Positions 37,126 through 44,887 of a stretch of 60,104 nt of DNA are shown one piece after another. Position 1 is the stretch's first letter, and each line of letters opens with the position of its first letter. A program made the translations under genes and the position numbers. Source of the DNA: Nematocida parisii ERTm1 (taxonomy: Eukaryota > Microsporidia); contig NW_013524649.1 in NCBI RefSeq assembly GCF_000250985.1, forward strand, positions 165,350 to 225,453, read 5' to 3'. A model generated the notes under the pieces. The model was not told the DNA's origin and made no database searches. It saw only the letters and a list, made by a program, of their open reading frames with translations.

Positions 37126-38043
37126 TTAACAGTGGAATGAAAGATACTTTTCAGGATAGATAGAGCTTTCAGGAATCTCGGGAGGAGTATATTCACCGTA
37201 CGATTCCTTTCCTCGGACTGAAATAGGCCTTATTATCTCGGTTGTTCCTTCTCCTTTTATTGTTACACTAATTACTATATTGTAAGAAATTGAAAAAAAG
37301 TCATTTCTAGATGTCTCAGAGGGAAGGGACTCATCAATCTGCAGATGCACAGCACCGTCCTTCTTTGTTGCCTTGCACGGAAACACCAGTTTAATCGGGT
37401 TTATCATATCTGTGAAGGAGTATAGGCTCATTTCCAAGTCGCATGATATTTTAGCTATATTCTCACCATTAGTGGTGGACATTTCTAGGGCATGCGTCTT
37501 TCCAGCATAAAGAACAGAATCGTGTTTTATTAATAGTTCAACCGATGAGTTTCCAAAGCACAGACAATTGTTTATTTGGTGTGTATAGTTAATCTTCTTA
37601 ATGCTATCGGATGCTGACTCAATAAGATGGATTTCCTTGGTGTACTTGGCTACTGGCTTAAAAATTCCATATATTTTTACTTCACACTTGCTTATATACC
37701 TGTTTAAGGCATAAATATTTTTGTTCTGAGTTGCTTTCTTATACTCAATGGTAGCCCCTTCATCTGAAACAAGTCTAAAGCTAAATGGAAACTTGTGCAC
37801 CCCAGGAAGCATCTTTCTGGCTTTGTCTCCATATATAATAAATCTGCCAAGATGTCTAATCGCTTTTTCATTTGAAATGGCTCTGTTTATATCTGCCACT
37901 CTAATTTCTGATTCTTTATCTATAGTAAGTATAATGCTCTCAATGGATACTACACTTGGTATCTGAAGGGAGATATATCCTGTGACTAAATCTCCTGCAG
38001 AATATGTTCTTTTATAGTAAAATATGCCAACTAAGCAAACCAT
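37126..38043 (-). CDS. Arrestin-fold protein (alpha-arrestin/Vps26-like)
   Basis: 305 aa. Arrestin-fold proteins link membrane cargo to sorting or ubiquitin machinery. The N-terminal sandwich shows YSAGDLVTGYISLQIP and LPGVHKFPFSFRLVSDEGATIEY, the alpha-arrestin signature (PGxHxFPFSFxLP). The second sandwich contains CCDLEMS-like strands and NDFFSISYNIVISVTI. No PPxY ubiquitin-ligase motif is evident in the short tail (EYTPPEIPESSIYPEKY). VPS26 is an alternative because of the small size. Two CAGCCAATAA boxes lie 45-70 nt upstream of the start. Confidence 0.7.
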   Translation of the reverse strand: MVCLVGIFYYKRTYSAGDLVTGYISLQIPSVVSIESIILTIDKESEIRVADINRAISNEKAIRHLGRFIIYGDKARKMLPGVHKFPFSFRLVSDEGATIEYKKATQNKNIYALNRYISKCEVKIYGIFKPVAKYTKEIHLIESASDSIKKINYTHQINNCLCFGNSSVELLIKHDSVLYAGKTHALEMSTTNGENIAKISCDLEMSLYSFTDMINPIKLVFPCKATKKDGAVHLQIDESLPSETSRNDFFSISYNIVISVTIKGEGTTEIIRPISVRGKESYGEYTPPEIPESSIYPEKYLSFHC

Positions 38044-38399
38044 CCTGTGCAGTATTCATCATGCTATATAGAGCCATTCAGCCAATAAGGCGATTGAAGC
38101 AGCAGCCAATAAAACCACAGAAGAATAAGCAAATAAGCGGCTAATGCCTATTTATAGATACATGCAAACAAAAATCCGGCACATAATGTATACACCTTAA
38201 ATTAATTAATATAAAATTAGGTAATATTTCGTACTAAGTTGCACAATACTTTCGTAATATACCATGCGATATATAGCCAGTCAAATATTACAAATAAAAT
38301 AAAATTACTGTCTTATATAGAGATACTTTATTATAGAGAATATACAGCGCTCTGTATAGTATTTACTGCTCTTCGAGATGCCTCAGATATATTGCACGT
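38044..38399. promoter_or_regulatory. Region upstream of the arrestin-like gene with paired CCAAT boxes
   Basis: 356 bp between the arrestin start (right to left) and the 3' end of the 94-aa gene. CAGCCAATAA occurs at about 38089-38098 and 38103-38112, in the same direction, with GGCGATTG between them. Otherwise it is AT-rich with no ORF. Confidence 0.4.
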
Positions 38400-38684
38400 C
38401 TACTTTTTTATAAGTGAGTTTACAATATCAATTAATTCGTTTACATCTTCTTCCACATCCTCTTTATTTGTTGCTTTTTGGAAGATATCCGATGCTCTTT
38501 TATGTATATCCTTTTCTGTTTTTATTTCATCCTGCAGTTCCTCTGGAGATACCTCCTCCTTACTCTCCAGATACACAACTACTGATTCTAAATACTTCCC
38601 CAACTCCATAAGTATCTCTCTGTCTTCTTTCAGAAGAGCACTTCTTAGCTCTTTCTCTTTTTCTATAATTGCTTCTATATTCAT
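38400..38684 (-). CDS. Small acidic helical protein (unknown)
   Basis: 94 aa, predicted almost entirely helical and highly charged (IEAIIEKEKELRSALLKEDR, DVEEDVNELIDIVNSLIKK). Its size and composition suit a small coiled-coil subunit of a complex such as Mediator or a kinetochore or tethering complex, but no family motif is visible. It is separated by only 23 bp from the stop of the V-ATPase e gene on the same strand. Confidence 0.6.
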   Translation of the reverse strand: MNIEAIIEKEKELRSALLKEDREILMELGKYLESVVVYLESKEEVSPEELQDEIKTEKDIHKRASDIFQKATNKEDVEEDVNELIDIVNSLIKK

Positions 38685-38707
38685 GGGATATAATTTTAGT
38701 TTGCTAT

Positions 38708-38951
38708 TTATTTTTTAACTTCTGGGGATATCATTGGCCTTGCCTGCCCCATAAACACGCATGCCCAAGAAAGAATTAAGCAGAATATGGATGTCCACAC
38801 CGTAAACACAATAACTTCTTTTGTTGACTTATTCTTTATTCCTCACGTATGTATTTATAAATCGCAGAATAAGATAGCCAGAAACCATTCCCAAAGACGA
38901 AACTAGCAATACAACTCCCAGAGGTGGCCACTCGTGAATATTTAAAAACAT
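38708..38951 (-). CDS. VMA9: V-ATPase subunit e (Vma9), interrupted by a +1 frame change
   Basis: Read from the ATG at 38951: 40 codons give MFLNIHEWPPLGVVLL, a first membrane span and YVRNKE, then TAA at 38829-38831. The +1 frame carries on as KSTKEVIVFTVW, a second span (IFCLILSWACVF), then MGQARPMISPEVKK and a stop at 38708. Joined, this is 80 aa, the normal size of subunit e, whose second span typically ends W..Y..QL.PL..P. The shift must lie in about 14 nt, because the +1 frame is closed by TGA just upstream. Skipping the T of TAA gives GAA AAG TCA. AAATTT lies just before the ATG. Subunit e is part of the proton-pump membrane sector. Confidence 0.7.
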
Positions 38952-38973
38952 TCCCAAATAAAATTTAATTTTA

Positions 38974-39207
38974 CTAAAAGCAACAATCACAGTCAATTGG
39001 GCACTTACTTGTATTTCCTCCCCTTCCTATGTTTAATTCTTCATGTGTATATATTTTATATCCATCACAGGAGAAAATGTCTTGCTCAAGCTTGCCACTG
39101 CCTCTTACATCGTAATCCTTTTCTTTCTTTTTTTTGGATTTATTCTGTGATTTTTTGAGCTCTTCTCTATGCTTTGGTGAGAATATGTCATCTATTGTAC
39201 TTGCCAT
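38974..39207 (-). CDS. DUF1764 family protein
   Basis: 77 aa. The small conserved eukaryotic family DUF1764 has unknown function. The N-terminus STIDDIFSPKHREELKK and a Lys-rich middle (KSKKKKEKDYDVRGSG) precede the family signature DGYKIYTHEELNIGRGG and the cysteine-rich end CPIDCDCCF. The length is near the family minimum. The basic middle suggests nuclear or nucleolar location, which is inference. It ends 22 bp upstream of the V-ATPase e ATG, in the same direction. Confidence 0.88.
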   Translation of the reverse strand: MASTIDDIFSPKHREELKKSQNKSKKKKEKDYDVRGSGKLEQDIFSCDGYKIYTHEELNIGRGGNTSKCPIDCDCCF

Positions 39208-39705
39208 AAAATATTTTGCTGGCAGAATATTTTTAACCTCTGATAAAATGCCAATTCATGCACAGCACAGTAGAACTTCTGAAGAATTTTAATATTATAA
39301 ATTTACGTATTATAAATTACAGCTATAAATTATAGGTAGTTATACGCACTAAGGAGGAACTAAATGGGAGCAAATATAAACAAGCTTAACTCGTGTTCAA
39401 TACCAAAGTATTTCTGCAGCATGCTGTTATTAGTGCTTTCTCTAATAAGTATCTAGCTTAAAGAACGACTGGTCTGTATTAAAAATAGAAAAGACCCAGC
39501 TATTGAATATTTTAAGGAGATTTAACCAACTGGCTTTTAAAGATAAAACTGTTCTGGGTATTAACCAATTATATACTGATTAGTAAATAGACCAATTAAG
39601 ACATAAAACAAACCAATCTTATTTAGATAAGGGTGTTTCTGGAATAAGATCTATTATTTCCTCCTGATTTTGTAAAGTATAAAAGCAGAACTTACTATAC
39701 AAAAC
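39208..39705. other. Intergenic region with one doubtful micro-ORF
   Basis: 498 bp between divergent genes. It holds a 30-codon ORF at 39364-39456 (MGANINKLNSCSIPKYF then a hydrophobic LLLVLSLISI end), GCCAAT near 39250, and GTATAAAAG at 39677-39685 for the next gene. Otherwise it is AT-rich. Confidence 0.4.
39677..39685 (+). promoter_or_regulatory. TATA-like box of the 57-aa membrane protein gene
   Basis: GTATAAAAG, 29 nt before the ATG at 39706. Confidence 0.45.
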
Positions 39706-39879
39706 ATGGCAGAAGGAGCAGATGGAAGCAAGAAAAAGAAAATAATAATTGTAGCAGGCATAGTCGCTGCTTTGATAGTGGCAGGTGGTGTAATATTCTT
39801 TATATGTAAGGGTAAAGCCGGAGATCCTTCAAACGAAAATTCTCCATCGGGTGAACCGACCTCTAAACAAGGGAACTAA
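39706..39879 (+). CDS. 57-aa single-span membrane protein (unknown)
   Basis: 57 aa. MAEGADGSKKKK is followed by one clean span (IIIVAGIVAALIVAGGVIFFI, with a flanking CKGK) and a polar Ser/Pro/Asn tail (GDPSNENSPSGEPTSKQGN). The Lys-flanked span and the spaced upstream TATA-like box favour a real gene over chance. It has no known family; the layout is that of a small tail-type membrane protein with both ends hydrophilic. Its right-hand neighbour (40368) has a similar Lys-then-span layout. Confidence 0.6.
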   Translation: MAEGADGSKKKKIIIVAGIVAALIVAGGVIFFICKGKAGDPSNENSPSGEPTSKQGN

Positions 39880-40367
39880 ACGGAAAATGAAATTCTAGCT
39901 AAATAAAGTGTACTACAATATAACTTTTAGGCCATCTAGTTTACTTAAGAAATTCAATTATTTATCCGGCTATATAAATAGACAGTCACCCCCCTGATTA
40001 AATTATAGCCCAGGCCGCTTGCAGTCTATTCCCTCCAACAAAAAAGCACTTTATTTAGGATTATGCGTTGAATTATTCGTAATAAATATAGTTTCTTTGT
40101 AAATTGCATGTATTTTCAATTTTAATTTTTAAAAGAGATACTATAGAGGGTCTTCTTGAGCCCAGGCTCACCCTCAAATTCAAAAACATTTAGAAACAGG
40201 ATTGCAATATGATTGCCCAATTATTTTATATAAAACTCCATACAAGTAATGTTTTATACTTAACAAATCACTTTAACCTAAAAATATAGTTATTTGTTAC
40301 TTTTTTTTGTTGCAATTGGACCATTCGAAACACAAGATATAAATAGATCTGAAATTATCATTGTAAA
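39880..40367 (+). other. Spacer with two hairpins, possible non-coding RNA
   Basis: 488 bp without an ORF. A TATA-like GCTATATAAATAG lies near 39969. AATAGAC at 39977 can pair with GTCTATT at 40024, enclosing a GC-richer segment (ACCCCCC, CCCAGGCCGC). A second hairpin is at 40146-40175. GATATAAATAG at 40336-40346 precedes the next micro-ORF. I could not match the region to a known RNA class. Confidence 0.3.
40146..40175 (+). repeat. Two-tier hairpin in intergenic DNA
   Basis: GAGGG at 40146-40150 pairs with CCCTC at 40171-40175. Inside it, TGAGCC at 40157-40162 pairs with GGCTCA at 40165-40170, leaving a six-base bulge on the 5' side. It is GC-rich against an AT-rich background. Confidence 0.5.
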
Positions 40368-40469
40368 ATGGAGAAAAAAGGTAAGTTAATAGGAGGATGC
40401 ATATCAATTATAATAGGAACAGCACTGGGGGCGATCTGCGTAGTGCACATGTGTCATATGTGGTTCTAA
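40368..40469 (+). CDS. 33-aa membrane micro-protein (possible)
   Basis: 33 codons from ATG: MEKKGKLIGG, then a glycine-rich hydrophobic stretch (CISIIIGTALGAICVV) and HMCHMWF. GATATAAATAG lies 32 nt upstream, the spacing seen before accepted genes. A perfect GTAAGT at 40381 and TAATAG ending at 40416 would bound a 36-nt in-frame intron-like segment, but the ORF is open without splicing. No family is known. The product is too short to judge by codon use. Confidence 0.4.
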   Translation: MEKKGKLIGGCISIIIGTALGAICVVHMCHMWF

Positions 40470-40488
40470 GTTTGTGCCTATGCTATAG

Positions 40489-41451
40489 TTATGATATGTG
40501 CCTGCTATGTTTTAATTTGGCTATAAATAAACTGTCACTAAAAGGCAACTTCTCACTTCTTTCGGTTCTTATATTTTTTGTACTTACACCATATGCTGCA
40601 AGCGTGCTTTCTTCAATTGGTACGCGGACTATGTGAGGATGCTTTTCTAGAACCTGCTGAATAACATTTTCATTTTCTTCTTCCTCAAATGTACACGTAG
40701 AGTAAATAAGTATTCCGTTCTCTTCCAGCAAGCTTATTCCATGGCTTAGAATGTTAATTTGAATCCTTGAGTAGTCTTTTGTAGGCGGCTTGTCTCCTTG
40801 CATATACTTAACTGTGCTAGTCTGTGAGCACTCTGGGTCTACAAGTATTCTATCATACTTTTGTGGGATATGCCTATGCCCTATTCTTCTAAGATTAGTG
40901 CTAGTATAATATGCTTTTTCTGGCGGGGTCTCTGATATTCCACCGCACCTGCACACACCCTCTTTGTTTCTTACCTTATCCAGCGATGCAGGTATGATTG
41001 GTGGACTAGTAAAACAAGACGTGTCTCCAAGCACAAGCCGTACATTTGGTACTTTATATTTCAACACAAGTGATTTAGCTATACTTAGCCTTGATCGTGA
41101 AATATCTATGCCAGTTATGGATCCTGTTTTCGTGCTGTTATTATAATTTGCACTGTCTAACAATAGTCCAGAATATACTAGTTTCATACCAGGGGCACAG
41201 CACATGTCAAGCACTTTAGATGATCTCTCTATCTCTAGCAAATTCACTGCTATTATAGACCATAGGGACATAGAGAGAATTTGCCTGTTTATATACTCTT
41301 CTGTATAAGATATTCTGTAATCACTTGGATATGAGAATATTTGATCTGTCACAGCATCGCAGTCAAATGAAAATGTATAATTATTAGAATTTTGAGTTTT
41401 TCTCCCTCTTGGGTTAACGACAAAACACTTTTTTCTTCCCTCTTCTTCCAT
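40489..41451 (-). CDS. NOL1/NOP2/Sun-family RNA m5C methyltransferase (NSUN)
   Basis: 320 aa. It transfers methyl from S-adenosylmethionine to cytosine C5 in rRNA or tRNA. The SAM site is VLDMCCAPGMKLVYSG, with GSITGIDISRSRL and VRLVLGDTSCF. Motif IV is RILVDPECSQTSTVK, and the catalytic motif VI is IYSTCTFEEEENENVIQ. The spacing DPxCS in motif IV resembles NSUN5/Rcm1 (DPSCSGSG) more than the usual D(A/P)PCSG of NOP2, so an Rcm1-like enzyme for large-subunit rRNA is a possible assignment, not a firm one. The target-binding N-terminal domain is largely missing, and the protein is short for the family. Confidence 0.82.
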   Translation of the reverse strand: MEEEGRKKCFVVNPRGRKTQNSNNYTFSFDCDAVTDQIFSYPSDYRISYTEEYINRQILSMSLWSIIAVNLLEIERSSKVLDMCCAPGMKLVYSGLLLDSANYNNSTKTGSITGIDISRSRLSIAKSLVLKYKVPNVRLVLGDTSCFTSPPIIPASLDKVRNKEGVCRCGGISETPPEKAYYTSTNLRRIGHRHIPQKYDRILVDPECSQTSTVKYMQGDKPPTKDYSRIQINILSHGISLLEENGILIYSTCTFEEEENENVIQQVLEKHPHIVRVPIEESTLAAYGVSTKNIRTERSEKLPFSDSLFIAKLKHSRHIS

Positions 41452-41745
41452 TCAGAGTATACTTAAAAATAATGCCAAATATATAATTTCCAGTTAGGAT
41501 GCTATACTGCACATTTTGCAATATAATATATGCTATTCTGCAATATTTATTAATTATATAATGAAATAGTTAGTTATATATAAATAAGAAATCATTAGCA
41601 CCATAATATCCCACAGATTATTTACTGCACATAAACAATAATCCGAAATTCAGATTATTTCTTATATATTCTTAAATCCCCAAATAGACAGCCTTGCTAT
41701 CAAAATATATCTTTATTTTTAGGAATATTAACTTAGGAACACCAA

Positions 41746-43839
41746 CTATTTAACGCGAGCAATTGATCTGGCCAGATTTACAGACTCTGAAATACTTTCA
41801 TATACGCTGTCTGGCGCTTTAAAGCCCTTTATATTACTGGTTATTGTGGGAGTCGACTCGCCAGAGTTAAATATTGCAGATACATTCCCCATTTGGCCAG
41901 TCTTTCCTTTTCGTATCATAAACTGAATCGAGAGCTCTTTTTCCGTGTAGTATATCTCATACGGAACAGACACACCAAGCTTCTTAACCTCTTTCTCAAT
42001 CGATGCCATTTTAAGGACATATCGAATGATCATTGGAATGCTTTCTACGATTAAATCCATTGCCACTAGGCTCTTTCCGATTGACAAAGCAATAAACTCT
42101 TTAAAAATGCTTTTCACTTTTGTTTCTGCATAGACGTCTACAATGGTCACTCCATCATATATAATTGTAATTACAATATCACAGACAGAAAATAGAAGTC
42201 TGCTGTGAGAGATCTCAAGTATTTTCACCCCCAGTATAACTTCCATCCTCTGCACGGCCACTTTAATCTGCTCTAAGTCATCTTTCTGCACCTCTTCCAC
42301 AAGAAGACTTTCTTGCAGGTTTTGTATTTCTGCCTTTTCATTCTCTATTAGCTGTGAGATTTCTTCGTTTTTTTGCTTTATACATGCCAGTTCTGCTGAT
42401 TTTGTTTCTAGGCAGTCTTTTAGCGCGACTTCATCCTTTTTATTCTGCTCCACTTCTGCCACAAATTCATTTACTTCCTCCTGCGTAAGTGTGCCTATTT
42501 TTAGAAGAATCTCTTTCATCGATCTTTCTTTCTTTTCTAGGTCTATTAGATTTGTTTTTTGGATTTCCTCTTTCATTTTTTCAATCTTTTCTGCCAACTC
42601 TGCCTTTTCCTTTTCAAACCCCGCATAAATTCTTTCTGTTTCTTCTAGGAACTCTCTTTCCACGCCAAGTCTTTTCCTGTGCCAGTGAGACTTTCCCTCC
42701 TTTCTTGCATCTGATTTCATTTGGCGCAGCTTTGAGAGAAGAGTGTTCCTGTCAATTGATGAGAGACCTGTACAATCTACCTCTCTTTCAATTACTTCTG
42801 TTTCCTCTCGGGCCTTTTCTATTTCAGCAGAAAGCTTTGAAGATAGTGCATTTTGTGTGTCAATTCTTCTTTGCATGAATTCTTTGTAGTAGATTACATC
42901 AGCAGGTTCTACCTTATTTCGTATTTTAGACAAAGTCTCCCTTCTGTTGCCAAGAGATAAGTTGTCTAAAAATCTTATCCCAGTTTCTGCTAGTATTTCA
43001 CGTATTTTTTTAGTCTCCTCTTTCTTCGTAGTCTCATATTTACTAAGAACCTCTTCAACATTCACTGTATCATACACCAAAGTATTATTATCCGCAGCAC
43101 ACACAATCTCTGATAGCATGTCACTTAAGATGTCATCTCTATCCCCATCCAAAGAGTATTCTGCATTGTTGTAACACTCACTCACTGGAATGTGCTCATA
43201 TGCATCTTTACTTGGTGAAAGTGGCTCTAATATTTCCTCAAGCCTAATACCGCCCTCCTCTTCAGCATTAGCTAAAGATAATACAGACTTATCTCTTTTT
43301 TCATTTACTGGGCTGAGTGCACTCCCCTGGCTCTGTTGAGTATTATTATAACCACTAACAGGTTCATTCGATGCCCTGTTCTGCACAGTGCTATATTGCG
43401 CATTCCTTTCTGGGCTTGCAGTGCATGCTGCAGACTCCTTCTCTGCAAGATGAATATTACAAATTGTTTGCTCCATAGTCCTCTCCCTGTCAACAGGACA
43501 CATGCTCATTCGCCTTTCTTCCAAAGTCTCCTCTGAGTCATCCATAATAAAGTTCTCCTCCTTCTCTTCGCATAAAGGAAGGGTTTCATTTTGTAAAAGC
43601 TCTTCTTCCATCAAATTGTCATCCAGCGAAAGCTCCATCGACATTTTGTTTGGAACTTCCATGCTCATTCCCATTGAGCTGCTTTCTGATTTACTGGTTT
43701 CATCTTTCACCTGAGAATATACAATCTGAGGTTCAAGCGCAAAGCTCACCCTCCGTACAGACGGCCTTCTCTCCTCCATCTCTGCAGGCGGCTGTTCATC
43801 CATTTGGAAGTATTGGTCTATTTCTTTAGACTTTTTCAT
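41746..43839 (-). CDS. SPC105: Kinetochore scaffold KNL1/Spc105/Spc7
   Basis: 697 aa. KNL1 joins the KMN network, recruits PP1 and, through phosphorylated MELT motifs, the Bub checkpoint proteins. RVSF at 30-33 is a textbook PP1-docking motif. MSMEV and MSMELS (about 58-71) resemble MELT repeats, far fewer than in yeast or animals. A long disordered acidic region follows. The Spc7 domain begins near 250 and contains AETGIRFLDNLSLGNRRET, the family's TGIxFxDxL...RR block, then about 250 residues of coiled coil and a C-terminal RWD-like region. It is divergent from the KEN-box micro-protein, and Mis12 lies about 1 kb away. Confidence 0.85.
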   Translation of the reverse strand: MKKSKEIDQYFQMDEQPPAEMEERRPSVRRVSFALEPQIVYSQVKDETSKSESSSMGMSMEVPNKMSMELSLDDNLMEEELLQNETLPLCEEKEENFIMDDSEETLEERRMSMCPVDRERTMEQTICNIHLAEKESAACTASPERNAQYSTVQNRASNEPVSGYNNTQQSQGSALSPVNEKRDKSVLSLANAEEEGGIRLEEILEPLSPSKDAYEHIPVSECYNNAEYSLDGDRDDILSDMLSEIVCAADNNTLVYDTVNVEEVLSKYETTKKEETKKIREILAETGIRFLDNLSLGNRRETLSKIRNKVEPADVIYYKEFMQRRIDTQNALSSKLSAEIEKAREETEVIEREVDCTGLSSIDRNTLLSKLRQMKSDARKEGKSHWHRKRLGVEREFLEETERIYAGFEKEKAELAEKIEKMKEEIQKTNLIDLEKKERSMKEILLKIGTLTQEEVNEFVAEVEQNKKDEVALKDCLETKSAELACIKQKNEEISQLIENEKAEIQNLQESLLVEEVQKDDLEQIKVAVQRMEVILGVKILEISHSRLLFSVCDIVITIIYDGVTIVDVYAETKVKSIFKEFIALSIGKSLVAMDLIVESIPMIIRYVLKMASIEKEVKKLGVSVPYEIYYTEKELSIQFMIRKGKTGQMGNVSAIFNSGESTPTITSNIKGFKAPDSVYESISESVNLARSIARVK

Positions 43840-43949
43840 ATTTTCAATTTCGCATTTTAATTTATGTAAATCTCACCCAAATTCAAAAGCTTCAATCATT
43901 ACACATGCACTTAAACCACATATAAACCTATTCATTTTCTAGTCTTTAT

Positions 43950-44162
43950 TTATAATATACATCCTAATAATTCGTTTAGCCAAAGAAGCTCTACTTTTGG
44001 AGCTATGTCTACTTTTGAAGAAGTGCTTTTATTTTCGCCTTCTTTCTTTTCACAGGAGCCAGCAATGGTTTTTGAAGAAAACTCTAATGTGTCGGGGTCT
44101 TTGTTCTCCTTATCCCATACATCTCTGAATTCCTCTGAGAACGATAATCTTGGCGCGCGCAT
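43950..44162 (-). CDS. 70-aa protein with a KEN box (possible APC/C substrate or securin-like)
   Basis: 70 aa. MRAPRLSFSEEFRDVW is followed by DKENKDPD, in which K18-E19-N20 is a KEN box with acidic/Pro context, as in targets of the anaphase-promoting complex. The remainder is polar and Ser/Lys-rich and ends with a hydrophobic segment (VELLWLNELLGCIL). No RxxL D-box is evident. It lies next to KNL1 and close to Mis12. TATTTATAA at 44183-44191 (TTATAAATA on the coding strand) lies 21-29 nt upstream, supporting expression. The securin-like role is speculation from motif and size; an uncharacterised short protein is equally possible. Confidence 0.6.
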   Translation of the reverse strand: MRAPRLSFSEEFRDVWDKENKDPDTLEFSSKTIAGSCEKKEGENKSTSSKVDIAPKVELLWLNELLGCIL

Positions 44163-44887
44163 TCAATAGTTTCTTTTCAGAGTATTTATAACAAATTATT
44201 GGCGGGTATTTTACCGCCACTAATCACCATTCAGTATGCAACAGTGCACGCACAAACCAAAGAGTATACACACCACACATACTATTTCATAGATGTTTGC
44301 ATGCGCGCGTATAGACCACACCAAGCTCAACAATAATTACACCGAGCGCTTTCTCATCCACCACAAGTATATACATTTGCTGCACACAGAATAACCCGAA
44401 CTAGAGTATAAGAATGTACCTCACCCGAAGGCAGTTCTTACTTGCTAATAAAAGAACTCTAACTAAGATCATAAACAAATCATAGAACTCTGTACACAAA
44501 CCATTACTACTAATAAGACAATAGTAATCTTTATTCAGTTCTTCCTGTCTATATTTAGTAGTGAGCGCCCAAATACTTATATAAATTCTAAGTATATCGA
44601 TTAAAACGCTCTCTTAATTATATCTGAATCGTTATACCAAAACAAAATTTCCAATTTAGATTTATCTATAGCCTGAAAGTACTAGTCTAAGTGCCTGCTG
44701 ATAAATATATATAACAATTAAATTATTTCTATTAACAGATACATCCACGCATGCTCGGCTATCTAGAAATGTATTTATATAGAATTCACACATGGCATTC
44801 ACAAGAATTATAATTTTAGCTGAATTTCAATGGAAATAAAATTCGCAGTGTATTTTAGTGGTGCTGCGAAATATTTTATTTATTCGC
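44163..44887. promoter_or_regulatory. 725-bp divergent region, KEN-box gene / Mis12
   Basis: No accepted ORF; the longest ATG frame is about 33 codons. It holds the TATA-like box at 44183-44191, a GCGCGC near 44315, AACCCGAAC near 44394, CACCCGAAG near 44422, and a 7-bp hairpin AGTTCTT/AAGAACT (about 44431-44457). Before Mis12 the sequence is TTTTAGTGGTG and AAATATTTTATTT. Confidence 0.4.
44183..44191 (-). promoter_or_regulatory. TATA-like box of the KEN-box gene
   Basis: TTATAAATA on the minus strand, its near edge 21 nt before the ATG at 44162. Confidence 0.45.

Noticed and set aside
40397-40636. 79-codon ORF MHINYNRNST...
   Set aside because: It overlaps the micro-ORF in another frame and then runs antisense into the NSUN gene; composition is unlike a real protein.
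44858-44887. GTG-initiated N-terminus for Mis12
   Set aside because: Eukaryotic genes here start with ATG, and the family begins soon after the ATG at 44888.
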